From NCBI RefSeq assembly GCF_013141725.1, contig NZ_WHNZ01000064.1, forward strand, positions 186,001 to 250,000: a DNA stretch of 64,000 nucleotides. The letters run 5' to 3'. Below, in pieces: positions 1 to 8,625 of the stretch (positions are counted from its first letter, which is position 1; each line of letters starts with the position of its first letter). The notes below the pieces were generated by a model. That model searched no databases and had not been told where the DNA came from. It saw nothing but the letters and a program-made list of their open reading frames with translations. This DNA is from Paenibacillus planticolens. GTDB lineage: Bacteria > Bacillota > Bacilli > Paenibacillales > NBRC-103111. A program made the position numbers and the translations under genes.

Positions 1-738
1 AATATAGTCTGCTCCTGCTTGCTCGAACGTTAATCTCGTCTGATTCATTCGTTCAGCGAGTTCATCGGCAGGCATATTCTGGACTTCGGCCTGTGTTAAG
101 CCAAGCTCACTGCTTCCTTGTATGACGGCGACTGTCCAAACCCCCGCATTCCTGCCTTCGTGAATGTCGGACACCGTATCTCCAACCTTGATGACTAATT
201 TCGGCGGATAGATGCCGAGCTCGACCAAGTTCTGAAATATCATATACGGATAAGGTCTTCCTGCCTTTACTTGATCAGAAGCTATCATGAAATCTGGCGA
301 ATAACCCTTTCGCTTTGCTTCCGGAACGATGATTTCCATCATGCCTGATGTATATCCGGTCGTCGATCCAATGGCAATCCCCGCTTCGCGAAGCTGACTC
401 ACCGTTTCTAAAGCACCCGGGATCGGATCCGTATACACTTTCAACGATTCCATTAAAATGGCCTCAAATCGAACATAGAGCCGATCAACATCCTCCTTGA
501 CGGCTTCCGTTCCGAAAGTGGCCATCCATGCAGTCTTTACTCTTTCCATTTGCAAAATAGCTTGAATATGATCCCATTTCAGAAGGCCCATTGGAATTCT
601 GGCTTCCCGAATCGTGATGGGTACTCCCGCTTCTTCAAAAGTTTGAATAAATGCATGCATAGGCGCGAAGCAACCGTAATCAATCACTGTGCCGGCCCAA
701 TCGAAAATAACTGCCTTTATGCGTTCTTTATACGTCAT
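1..738 (-). CDS. phnX: Phosphonoacetaldehyde hydrolase (partial, 3' end beyond window)
   Basis: HAD-superfamily enzyme that cleaves phosphonoacetaldehyde to acetaldehyde and phosphate, the second step of 2-aminoethylphosphonate use. I translated it by hand: 246 codons are open from the ATG at 738 to the window edge, so roughly 20-30 C-terminal residues are missing. Visible family marks are FDWAGT at residues 12-17 (nucleophile Asp13, with Ala in place of the usual second Asp, as in PhnX), the Schiff-base lysine in MGLLKWDH (Lys54), GSTTGYT, and the GDTVSDIHEG metal loop. It lies downstream of a DeoR-type gene but is separated from it by a terminator and has its own promoter. No phosphonate transaminase is seen in the window. 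Confidence 0.93.
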   Translation of the reverse strand, partial: MTYKERIKAVIFDWAGTVIDYGCFAPMHAFIQTFEEAGVPITIREARIPMGLLKWDHIQAILQMERVKTAWMATFGTEAVKEDVDRLYVRFEAILMESLKVYTDPIPGALETVSQLREAGIAIGSTTGYTSGMMEIIVPEAKRKGYSPDFMIASDQVKAGRPYPYMIFQNLVELGIYPPKLVIKVGDTVSDIHEGRNAGVWTVAVIQGSSELGLTQAEVQNMPADELAERMNQTRLTFEQAGADYI

Positions 739-778
739 CTTGACTCCTCATTTCGCGTTGTTGTCTTTGATAGTTCCA

Positions 779-808
779 ATTATAGATGGGAACAACGCAA
801 AAACGCAA
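779..808 (-). promoter_or_regulatory. Promoter of phnX with overlapping inverted repeat
   Basis: On the minus strand TTGCGT (803-808), an 18-base spacer and a perfect TATAAT (779-784) precede phnX. The inverted repeat CGCAAT-ACGA-ATTGCG (804-819) covers the -35 box, the right place for a repressor. The adjacent DeoR protein is the obvious candidate; that is inference. Confidence 0.6.
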
Positions 809-880
809 TACGAATTGCGATATTTTACGTATTTTTAACAAATATATGCTGTTATTTGCCGTTTTTAACATAGAGAAAAC

Positions 881-915
881 ATAATAAAAACGCAAGCTAC
901 GATAAGCTTGCGTTT
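881..915 (-). terminator. Intrinsic terminator overlapping the stop of the DeoR gene
   Basis: An 11-bp perfect stem (888-898 with 905-915) and 6-base loop are followed on the minus strand by a T-rich run. The hairpin contains the stop codon of the upstream gene, so transcription of the regulator should end before phnX. Confidence 0.8.
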
Positions 916-1673
916 ATGATCGAGATATTATGTTTTTTATAGGTATCCAGCATGTCCTTATTCATAAAAGAATCCGTTACAATCGAATCAATCTGATCCA
1001 AACCGCTAATATTCAGATAAGATACCGTTTCGAATTTGCTCGAATCTGCAACAACGACCTTCCGCTTTGCGCTCTTCAGCATCGCATTGATAACCTCCGC
1101 CTCCCCTTGGCGAAAATCAGTGAGTCCCTTCTCAATGGAAATCGCATTAATGCTGATGAATGCAAGGTCAATATTGAAATTCATGATTTCTTGCTCGATA
1201 GAGCGCCCGTACAAAGAGAACTCCTCATGATTCAGATAGCCTCCCGGTATAATAACCGTGAACCCTTTCTTGGCAGCCAAAATGTCCGCGATGCGCAAAG
1301 AATTGGTTATGACCGTAAGTTTTTCGAAGCGAGCGGCGAGCCGCTTGGCAACCTCGATATTCGTCGTGCCGGCATTGAGAGAGACTGCTTGATACTCACT
1401 TACCAATTCGACCGCATACGCGGCTAATTCCTGCTTCCTTTCGTTTTGCGTAATTTTACGCTTAAAGAACACTTGATTCGTAGCTAACTCATCTCTTTTG
1501 GAAACCGCGCCACCATGTACGCGCTGTAGCTTATCCTCCTGCTCTAACCGTTCAAGATCCCTGCGAACCGTATCCAGAGATACTTGCAGCAGTGACTTCA
1601 ATTCCACGACAGTGACTTGCCCTTTGGATTCCAGTTCCAACAATATTAATCGATGCCTCTCCGGTGCAAGCAT
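897..1673 (-). CDS. DeoR-family transcriptional regulator
   Basis: Sugar- or phosphonate-responsive repressor of the DeoR family. The N-terminal helix-turn-helix contains VSLDTVRRDLERLEQ and is followed by HGGAV. The effector domain has the ISOCOT-like motifs NAGTTNIEVAKRL and TNSLRIA, and a VVADSSKF segment near the C-terminus. I chose the ATG at 1673 (259 residues) because GGAGGAG lies 7 bases before it; a longer reading from 1709 has no ribosome site. Its position just upstream of phnX and the inverted repeat over the phnX -35 box suggest it controls phnX. DeoR proteins usually sense phosphorylated sugars, so the true ligand is uncertain. Confidence 0.88.
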   Translation of the reverse strand: MLAPERHRLILLELESKGQVTVVELKSLLQVSLDTVRRDLERLEQEDKLQRVHGGAVSKRDELATNQVFFKRKITQNERKQELAAYAVELVSEYQAVSLNAGTTNIEVAKRLAARFEKLTVITNSLRIADILAAKKGFTVIIPGGYLNHEEFSLYGRSIEQEIMNFNIDLAFISINAISIEKGLTDFRQGEAEVINAMLKSAKRKVVVADSSKFETVSYLNISGLDQIDSIVTDSFMNKDMLDTYKKHNISIINASLS

Positions 1674-1802
1674 TTCAGATCTCCTCCGTGATTTTGCGTT
1701 TTTCAGCATTCTTTTCTTCTAAGGGTACCAAAAATGCCCCCTTGAGTAAATGTTTTTTGAAACTGGATGCCATTCGAAAAAAAAGCTATTCACTTTGAAC
1801 TG

Positions 1803-1831
1803 CTGGCAGCGGATCGGAGTCTAAGTATAAT
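1803..1831 (+). promoter_or_regulatory. Candidate promoter of the OatA-like gene
   Basis: CTGGCA (1803-1808, four of six matches to consensus), a 17-base spacer and a perfect TATAAT (1826-1831) lie 35 bases before the start codon at 1867. Confidence 0.5.
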
Positions 1832-1866
1832 GTTTCAGGAATTGACACTTTGGGGGAACTAACATC

Positions 1867-3981
1867 ATGAAGGAAATCAAACACAATCATCTGCGCTATA
1901 TGCCTGGATTGGATGGGATCAGGGCGCTCTCGGTCCTTGCTGTAATTGCCTATCATCTCAACTGGGGGTGGGCTTCAGGGGGATTCTTAGGGGTAAGCGT
2001 ATTTTTTGTACTCTCCGGCTACCTGATCACGGATATGCTGATTGAAGAGCGCAAAAATAAAAATCGTATCGATCTGAAAAGGTTTTGGATACGTCGTATT
2101 CGCAGATTGCTTCCTGCCATGTTGTCGATGATCGCTGCTGTCGCCGTCTTTCTGGTGATTTCCAATCCTTCAAGGTTAGTTTCCATCCAAGGGGATATTT
2201 GGTCGGCGGTAACTTATACAAGCAACTGGTACAACATTTTTCACCATGTCTCTTATTTCGAGAGCTTCGGACCTCCCTCTCCGCTCGGGCATCTTTGGTC
2301 GCTTGCTATTGAAGAGCAATTTTATGTATTATGGCCTCTGCTTGTCATTGGCTTGAGTCGTTTCTTTAGCCCAACTCGCGGTAAGTTTGTTTTACTCACC
2401 CTGGCCGGTGCCATCCTTTCTTTTATCGCGATGGTGCTTTTATATGAACCCGGTACTGACCCTAGCCGGGTATATTACGGAACGGATACAAGAGCATTTG
2501 GGCTCTTGATCGGTGCGTCCCTTGCTTTTATATGTCCAAGCCGTAAACTCCTCAACCCGAGCTTTCGCAAAAATCGTTCATGGATCAATGTGACAGGTGC
2601 AATTGGACTATTGGTAATCATCTATATGTTCATTCGGACCGGAGAATACGATCAATCGCTGTACACCGGTGGTATGCTTCTACTTTCATTCGCATCCGCT
2701 TTCGTTATTGCAGCGGCAGCAAGCCCCTCTGGTTTTGTTAGCAAAATTTTGAGCTGGAAGCCTCTACGCTGGATCGGCGTACGTTCTTACTCCATTTATC
2801 TTTGGCACTATCCGGTGATCGTATTAACTAGTCCGACTAATCCTAATACGGCTCCAAGCTACTTGCTCCAAATCATGCAATTCACACTAAGTATCGGATT
2901 TGCGGCTTTGTCCTATTCCTTCATCGAAAATCCGTTCCGAAGCGGCAATTGGCGCATTTGGACCACAATTCCCGGTTTTCGGTGGAAGAGGATTGCTACT
3001 CTGTTTCAATTTAAATTCTTATTTGGACTCGTACCGGTTGTCATTCTCGTGTTGATCTTCGCTTCCTGTATGTTTAATTGGAGCGGCACAGAGGTAGCAC
3101 TCACTTCCCAAAGCCTGACGAGTTCTGATGCGGTTTCTTCGCCTTCCGTTCCATTGCCTGAATTAACGAGCAGTGTCGTGACATCTTCTCCTGCCGTTGA
3201 TACATCGCCTGAAGTGATAAAAGCTGTTCCGACACCTTCTCCTAAAGGCAAGAATTTGCCTGTGTTGACAAGCCCTGTCCCGACCTCTTCTCCTGAAGGC
3301 AAGAATTCGCCTGAATCGACGGATCCTGTCCCGACAGCAACACCTGAAGCCGAAAGTTCACCTGCTTTGCCAACGCCTGCCCCAAGCACAACAAATCAGG
3401 ATAAGATAACACAGAGTGAGAAAAAGCCCGCCAATCCGACGAACACATCCAGCGCTCATCAATTGGTTCCGGTAACCCAACGTGTTACAGCTATCGGGGA
3501 TTCCGTTATTCTGGGTGCGGCTCCGGTTTTAGAGAAAATGATTGATGGGATTGCCGTAGACGGGAAAGTCGGTCGGCAGTTGTCGCAAGCTCCAGACATG
3601 ATCAAGCAATTCAAAGCCGATAAGGCATTAAGCGAAATTGTCGTTATTCACCTCGGAACGAACGGACCTTTTAAGCCGGATCAGCTCGAGGAGCTCCTCG
3701 AGACAATTGGGGAAGACCGGAAGATTATTCTCATGAATACACGCGTACCTCGCAAATGGCAAGATACAGTCAATGATGCTTTGGCAGATGCAAGCAAAAA
3801 GCATACGAATGTCAAACTACTCGACTGGCATTCATTCAGTGAAGACAAGCCGGACTGGTTTGCGAGCGATGGCGTTCATTTGACAATCAAGGGAGCTGAA
3901 GCTTACGCCAAGCTCGTTCTTGATTCTGTTACATCTATAAGAAAGAAGGATGCCAGCACTTCCGACAGTGGACGGGGCTAA
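1867..3981 (+). CDS. OatA-like membrane acyltransferase with SGNH domain
   Basis: Predicted O-acetyltransferase of peptidoglycan or another surface polymer (704 residues). Residues 8-400 form the multi-helix acyltransferase-3 domain, with LDGIRALSVLAVIAYHLNW near the start, the conserved FFVLSGYLIT and the HLWSLAIEEQFYVLWP segment. A proline/threonine/serine linker with loosely repeated PVPTSSPEGKN-like units covers about residues 425-520. The extracellular SGNH part follows, with GDSVILGA, HLGTNG and a C-terminal DGVHLT triad motif. GGGGGA precedes the ATG by 8 bases. This is the architecture of OatA-type peptidoglycan O-acetyltransferases. The gene is a lone plus-strand unit between minus-strand operons. 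Confidence 0.88.
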   Translation: MKEIKHNHLRYMPGLDGIRALSVLAVIAYHLNWGWASGGFLGVSVFFVLSGYLITDMLIEERKNKNRIDLKRFWIRRIRRLLPAMLSMIAAVAVFLVISNPSRLVSIQGDIWSAVTYTSNWYNIFHHVSYFESFGPPSPLGHLWSLAIEEQFYVLWPLLVIGLSRFFSPTRGKFVLLTLAGAILSFIAMVLLYEPGTDPSRVYYGTDTRAFGLLIGASLAFICPSRKLLNPSFRKNRSWINVTGAIGLLVIIYMFIRTGEYDQSLYTGGMLLLSFASAFVIAAAASPSGFVSKILSWKPLRWIGVRSYSIYLWHYPVIVLTSPTNPNTAPSYLLQIMQFTLSIGFAALSYSFIENPFRSGNWRIWTTIPGFRWKRIATLFQFKFLFGLVPVVILVLIFASCMFNWSGTEVALTSQSLTSSDAVSSPSVPLPELTSSVVTSSPAVDTSPEVIKAVPTPSPKGKNLPVLTSPVPTSSPEGKNSPESTDPVPTATPEAESSPALPTPAPSTTNQDKITQSEKKPANPTNTSSAHQLVPVTQRVTAIGDSVILGAAPVLEKMIDGIAVDGKVGRQLSQAPDMIKQFKADKALSEIVVIHLGTNGPFKPDQLEELLETIGEDRKIILMNTRVPRKWQDTVNDALADASKKHTNVKLLDWHSFSEDKPDWFASDGVHLTIKGAEAYAKLVLDSVTSIRKKDASTSDSGRG

Positions 3982-4013
3982 CAGCTGAAGCTCGTGCGCC
4001 TCACCATGCGCTT

Positions 4014-4203
4014 TATGCTGCACTTTGTGCAATATAGAGTGGGCATTTTGTAGCATGAGCTCACTCTTGTTGTACAAAGTACAATGATTTAGCTAGATTT
4101 GTGCTGAAAACTAACTTTTGAGGGTAAATGGTTGCATTAAGTACAATATAGCTGCCGGAGAAGGGAAAATAGGCTGAAATGAATGCACAAAGTGCAATAT
4201 AGC
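4014..4203. repeat. Intergenic repeat family 1, copy A
   Basis: A 190-bp block that aligns without gaps to 29658-29847, with about 90 percent identity counted by hand. It carries four short palindromes with a three-base centre: TGCACTTTGTGCA (4019-4031), TTGTACAAAGTACAA (4070-4084), TTGCATTAAGTACAA (4132-4146, imperfect) and TGCACAAAGTGCA (4184-4196), spaced 50-62 bases apart. Nothing else was recognised in 3982-4412 apart from the terminator at its end. Confidence 0.85.
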
Positions 4204-4357
4204 AACGCTAGTCGAAGTGAAGAGGAGATCAAGGACAAAAGTACCAAGGTGAGGTGAAGGTACACACGTGGTACCGAATTACGAATTGCTGGGCAGGCGG
4301 CATAACCCATAAGCACAAGCTGCACATGAAAACTAACAAGCAGGAAAAGGCGAAGTA

Positions 4358-4398
4358 AAACGGCCTCAGTCCGCTGGAAATCAGGACCAAGGCCGTTT
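4358..4398 (-). terminator. Terminator of the GH20 gene
   Basis: The arms AAACGGCCT and AGGCCGTTT (4358-4366 and 4390-4398) pair, with an inner GTCC/GGAC. Minus-strand transcripts then run into a short T tract, directly after the stop at 4413. Confidence 0.75.
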
Positions 4399-4412
4399 AT
4401 TGATATTATTGT

Positions 4413-7400
4413 TTATTCATATCCGAGAATCTTGCTCGCTACAAATGCGAGGTCTTCGATGTCGACTTTGCCGTGGCCGATAACGTCAGCGATCTTCGCT
4501 TCGTTCCAGTTCGCGTCGCCTTCTTTGGCTCCGTAGTATTTGGCTACAATCGCCAAGTCTCCTATCGTGAATTTGTTGTCGCCGTTCACATCTCCCGGTT
4601 GGTAAGTAACGACGGAGGAGAGGAATGCTTGAAGTGCCGCATTCAAGTCGGCTGACGCTTGCTCAACTTGCTGATTCGTGGCAGATGCGTTATCCGCGAC
4701 CGCTTTCGCTTTGTCAATTGCCGCTTGTAGTGTCGCTTTCGATCCCGCTGGATATTGACCGCTTCCTGTTCCTTCTGTTGCCGCATTATGTTTGCCTTGA
4801 GCTTCTGCAATCAGATCGTTCAAGAACGACTTATCTACAGGCGGCACACTGATCACACTTATCATGCGAGAGGCGTCGGCTACCTGCAGTTCATTCCCCT
4901 GTCCGTTAGCAATAGAAGCACTGCCTACAGAAACCGTCGTATACGCTGTCGGGGCTGTCGACTTCACCTTAAATTTGAATTTTAGCAAATCGCCTTGGGA
5001 AAGCACGCCCTTATTATTTGCCGCTACGCTGGCAGCCAGAATGCGGCTTTGTCCAGGCACATCACTCTTTTGAGCGACGACTTGGAATCCTTCTCTCACC
5101 GATTCAACAGATTCGAGAATCAAATTCGCCGGATCATAGTTAAGCTTCAAATCTTGAGCATACACTTGCTGGTATTCACTTTGGGTAACAGTGCTTAATC
5201 CCATCGTTACTTCGAAGGATTGGCCGGCAGTTGCCGTCTGAGGAGCTGTCAGCACTGTTTTTGGCGCTGTTGGCGATTGAATCAAAGCAGCAATCTCGCT
5301 TGCGCTCAACGCTCTGTTGAAAATGTTCAATTCATCCAGGCTGCCTTTGATAAAGGAGTTTCTTGAGGCTCCGGATGCTTCTGCGCCAACTAAATCCATT
5401 GGGCCATCGATTTTAACTGGGAGCGTTTCTTTTAGCACCCCATTTTCATAAAGAGCAGTTTCGGTGCTTGTGCCTACAAAAGTCAGGTGAGTCCATTGGT
5501 TGTTAGGAATACTATAATTGTAATTATAGTCTTTACCACCGTAAATGGAGAAACCAACTTTACCTGTTTTCTTCTGGTTAATCTTAATTGAAGAAGTTAC
5601 GCCGCTCAGGAGTGCCTCATTTCTCGACGTACTTGGCTGACCGTTAACCCAAACGCTTACTGTCCAGTTTCCTGGTATATCTGCGGTGGCTAAATCTATA
5701 TAACCTGAGGTTCCATTTAAACTTATTCCAGATCCATACTTACCGGTAGCCCACGTTGCGCCGCCAACTAAAGTTCCATTTTTATAACCAGACGTATCCC
5801 CTAAGGTAGTTCCAGTTCCTTCATCCATCTTCCATTCCATATGGAATGGGACGAACGGAGGCGTCCATACAACAGGGTCGGCGAAAAATTTAATTCCTTT
5901 ATTTTGCAATCTTGAAGTTTGATCGATAAGTCTTCCTTTAAAATCATCCCAGTTTCTGTTGCTCTGAGGCGTCCAGCCGACTTCAACATTCGCTAATAAT
6001 CGTGGATAGAGCATATAATCAATATTATCTTGCGTCACAACGGTTTCTGACCATAATGTACTTTCAACGCCATAAATATTTGCTCCTGATATACAAGCAG
6101 TTGGGTTCAAATCATAAGCTTTGCTGGTATTGACGTTTCCTCTCCAAGATAGGCCAAGCGCCGTATTATTGTAGTATTTCATGTCGAGATAAGCATTTGC
6201 CGGAGATACGATGACCTTCATCCCTTTTGCTTTCGCCGAAGTTCCAGTTGAAGCGGTGCAATTCCAGTCCTGCAGAATAGAATCCTTGGTTGTTCCGCTT
6301 GAAGTATCGGACGGGTCCCATCCAACAGCTTTCTTCCCGTATTTATCAAGAATCGTTGTTACTCTGCCAATAAAATAATCGTAATCACTAGCTGTAGTTG
6401 CGCTAGATTCATCTCCTCCTAGATGAAAATAAGGGGAAGGTGATATGGCTGCAATCTCCCGAACGACATCGTCAACAAATTGATAGGTAATCTCGGAACG
6501 AGCCATTAGTGTGCTATACCCTACAGCTGTATCGGTACGCATAGCTTTTCTTTTTCCATCAGGATTTAGCTCAGCAATTGAAGCTAAAGCCGCATTCGTA
6601 TGACCAGGCATATCGATTTCCGGAATGACTTCAATATATCGTTCAGCGGCATAGTTGACGATTTCTTTAAATTGCTCCTGTGTATAATATCCGCCAGGAC
6701 CACCGCCTACCTGCCCCTTGCTTCCATACTCTATGAGTTCAGGTCTGGATTTAATTTCAATGCGCCAGCCTTGATCATCAGATAAATGCATATGAAACTT
6801 ATTAATCTTATACTGCGATGCCAGATCGATTTGACGTTTAACGACATCCACTGGGAAGAAATGTCGTGCCACATCAAGCATAAGTCCACGGTATTCGTAA
6901 GTAGGCTTGTCACTAATATTGGAATTAGGGATCACCCATTGTACGCCAGAAACAATTTTGTTCTTTTCAATATCTGCCGGCAAGAGCTGCATTAAGGTTT
7001 GAATACCTCTAAAGACGCCTTCCGGTTTATTTGCAGTGAGTTTAACTTGATCGGAAGTGGTGTTTAAATCATACCCCTCATTACCTTGGGCGTCATTTCC
7101 ACCAATGGTCGTTAAGTAAATACTGCCTGCAGTCGGATTGTTTGATTTTATGACGCTGATACGGTACCCTGTCGATGTATTCAGTTTATTGGCGAGCACT
7201 TGTCCGTTCTTGAATAACTCATCTGTTTCCCCAGCGGAATTGCCAGCAACATAGATGGAAGTGGTTTTTGTTAAAAGAAATTGCCCCGTTCCGACTGTAT
7301 AACTTACAGGCTTTGGAAATATTGAAGGCTGACTTGCTGCAGCTTTAGCAACATTAGGAATTGCGCTTATAATGTTCACGGATAAAAGTAAAGCTATGGC

Positions 7401-7436
7401 TGTAGATACTACTTTTTTAACGATTAATTTTTTCAT
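4413..7436 (-). CDS. Secreted GH20 beta-N-acetylhexosaminidase with LamG, cohesin, FIVAR and dockerin modules
   Basis: Extracellular exo-hexosaminidase removing terminal GlcNAc or GalNAc from glycans (1007 residues). Residues 1-33 are a signal peptide ending in AKAA. A GH20b domain (about 36-175) leads into the GH20 barrel (about 178-515), with HLSDDQGWR and the catalytic pair in HLGGDES near residue 341. A LamG-type lectin fold follows (about 530-718), then a cohesin (about 727-860, with VYAQDLKLNYDP), a FIVAR helical segment (about 868-942) and a dockerin (about 945-1007). The first dockerin loop, DVNGDNKFTIGDL, is intact; the second, DVIGHGKVDIEDL, has lost its usual Asn and Asp positions. 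An AGAGGTG site precedes the ATG. Family modules are clear; substrate is inferred. Confidence 0.93.
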   Translation of the reverse strand: MKKLIVKKVVSTAIALLLSVNIISAIPNVAKAAASQPSIFPKPVSYTVGTGQFLLTKTTSIYVAGNSAGETDELFKNGQVLANKLNTSTGYRISVIKSNNPTAGSIYLTTIGGNDAQGNEGYDLNTTSDQVKLTANKPEGVFRGIQTLMQLLPADIEKNKIVSGVQWVIPNSNISDKPTYEYRGLMLDVARHFFPVDVVKRQIDLASQYKINKFHMHLSDDQGWRIEIKSRPELIEYGSKGQVGGGPGGYYTQEQFKEIVNYAAERYIEVIPEIDMPGHTNAALASIAELNPDGKRKAMRTDTAVGYSTLMARSEITYQFVDDVVREIAAISPSPYFHLGGDESSATTASDYDYFIGRVTTILDKYGKKAVGWDPSDTSSGTTKDSILQDWNCTASTGTSAKAKGMKVIVSPANAYLDMKYYNNTALGLSWRGNVNTSKAYDLNPTACISGANIYGVESTLWSETVVTQDNIDYMLYPRLLANVEVGWTPQSNRNWDDFKGRLIDQTSRLQNKGIKFFADPVVWTPPFVPFHMEWKMDEGTGTTLGDTSGYKNGTLVGGATWATGKYGSGISLNGTSGYIDLATADIPGNWTVSVWVNGQPSTSRNEALLSGVTSSIKINQKKTGKVGFSIYGGKDYNYNYSIPNNQWTHLTFVGTSTETALYENGVLKETLPVKIDGPMDLVGAEASGASRNSFIKGSLDELNIFNRALSASEIAALIQSPTAPKTVLTAPQTATAGQSFEVTMGLSTVTQSEYQQVYAQDLKLNYDPANLILESVESVREGFQVVAQKSDVPGQSRILAASVAANNKGVLSQGDLLKFKFKVKSTAPTAYTTVSVGSASIANGQGNELQVADASRMISVISVPPVDKSFLNDLIAEAQGKHNAATEGTGSGQYPAGSKATLQAAIDKAKAVADNASATNQQVEQASADLNAALQAFLSSVVTYQPGDVNGDNKFTIGDLAIVAKYYGAKEGDANWNEAKIADVIGHGKVDIEDLAFVASKILGYE

Positions 7437-7438
7437 CC

Positions 7439-7546
7439 TTATTTTTCACCTCTACTAATTTTGTACTGCTTATTAGCTAAACGAACTCTGCCGTTTGATC
7501 CTGAGGTAGTCTCGTGATGAATAATTGCACTATCATTCTCCGTCAT
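7439..7546 (-). other. Possible 35-codon upstream ORF before the GH20 gene
   Basis: A small reading frame (starting MTENDSAIIHHE) opens at 7546 and stops two bases before the GH20 ATG, ending inside that gene's ribosome-site region. AGGTG lies close upstream of its ATG. An open run of this length is common by chance, so it may be only leader sequence. The rest of 7547-7650 shows no recognised element. Confidence 0.2.
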
Positions 7547-7650
7547 AATCACCTAAACTTCGATGAACTCACCCCCTCTCGTATGATCTAAACGACAACT
7601 CCATGGGATCATTCCGTTATTTTTCTCGAGCGGTAAAATGATAACAGCAA

Positions 7651-7693
7651 AAAGGGCATTAGTAAAAAGTGGTTCTTTTTACTAATGCCCTTT
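7651..7693 (-). terminator. Terminator of the sugar-oxidation operon
   Basis: A perfect 19-bp stem (7651-7669 with 7675-7693) with a 5-base loop, followed on the minus strand by TTTTT. It lies 60 bases beyond the last gene of the operon that starts at 14851. Confidence 0.92.
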
Positions 7694-7752
7694 CGGTAAC
7701 ACGTTAAGATTTTATTAAGTTAATTAAATAGTATATGGATAGTAATATTTTG

Positions 7753-8601
7753 TCAATAAATAAATTTGGCGAATCCGTCCGCGGAACGCCGCAGCAAATT
7801 CTCATTCGGCTCTTGCGGCTTTTCCGGTGTCAACACTTCCTGCGCGACGACACCCCGGTACCCAATCTGACCCAGTGCCTTCACAAATCCGGCCAAATCA
7901 ATCACGCCTTCGCCAGGATACAGTCGATCGTTATCCATTACTTCTGAAATGGGCACATCCTTTGCATCGTTGAGATGCACGTGAACAATTTGCTCTGCGC
8001 GTAGAGCCAATATATCTTCAATAGTCGCTTCATTCGTATACCAATGATAAGAATCAAAGAGCAGCCCCACATTCGGCTCACCAATGGCATCAATGAAATC
8101 CAGTGTTTCCGCAATCGTCCAAATGAACGGATGCTTCCAGCGAGTCCGATAATGGTGCGGGCCGACGAATTCAACCCCGAGAGAAATGCCGAACATATTT
8201 AAAGTTTGCGCGCAAGCGCGAAGCCGGCGGGTCGCTAATGCCATGAAATGGGCCGGGCTATAATCGGTCGAAGGCAAGATGTACGTGCAGCAACGCGTAC
8301 AGCCCAGGTCAGCAGCGGTAGCCGCGTAAGAAGCCAGCTTGACAATACTGTACCTAAAGTCATCTTCCGAGGATTGCCATTCAACCGGCAGCGAGATTGC
8401 TCCAATGACAACTTTCCGTTCACTTAAGTGCGCCTTTATTTGGGCGACTCCCTCTTGTTTAACCCAATTGTACAATTCTTTTGCGTCGCAATCGATTGCC
8501 TCAAATCCATACTCGGACGCATGATGGACAAATTCGTCCAGGCTGGGGAATGGAACAAGCCCCGCCTGAGTTAATCCTTTCAACATTGCCTTCCTAACCA
8601 C
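7753..8601 (-). CDS. Sugar phosphate isomerase/epimerase-type TIM-barrel protein
   Basis: Member of the xylose isomerase-like TIM-barrel superfamily (IolE, IolI, hydroxypyruvate isomerase, tagatose epimerase), 282 residues from the GTG at 8601. Metal-site segments are visible: LGVEFVGPHH (Glu), GLLFDSYHW (Asp and His), VHVHLNDAKD (His) and VVAQEVL (Glu). An ATG five codons inside (8586) is an alternative start; AAGGTGG lies 11 bases before it. It is the last gene of the operon, 24 bases after a sister isomerase of the same fold. Likely acts on an oxidised sugar or inosose from the neighbouring dehydrogenases; the exact substrate cannot be read from sequence. Confidence 0.85.
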   Translation of the reverse strand: MVRKAMLKGLTQAGLVPFPSLDEFVHHASEYGFEAIDCDAKELYNWVKQEGVAQIKAHLSERKVVIGAISLPVEWQSSEDDFRYSIVKLASYAATAADLGCTRCCTYILPSTDYSPAHFMALATRRLRACAQTLNMFGISLGVEFVGPHHYRTRWKHPFIWTIAETLDFIDAIGEPNVGLLFDSYHWYTNEATIEDILALRAEQIVHVHLNDAKDVPISEVMDNDRLYPGEGVIDLAGFVKALGQIGYRGVVAQEVLTPEKPQEPNENLLRRSADGFAKFIY

Positions 8602-8625
8602 CTTTCATTGATGTAAAACAAATAA

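Noticed and set aside
930-1427. 165-codon plus-strand ORF
   Set aside because: Lies antisense inside the DeoR gene, has no ribosome site and no family features.
3006-3389. 127-codon minus-strand ORF
   Set aside because: Antisense to the Pro/Thr/Ser linker of the OatA-like gene; its repeats mirror that linker.
4014-4203. CRISPR array in the palindrome-bearing repeats
   Set aside because: The palindromes are short, differ from each other, and the intervening sequence is the same in both copies, not unique spacers; no cas gene is near.
7651-7693. Operator or attenuator for the GH20 gene
   Set aside because: It lies 215 bases upstream of that gene with a T tract oriented to end the preceding operon, so terminator is the simpler reading.
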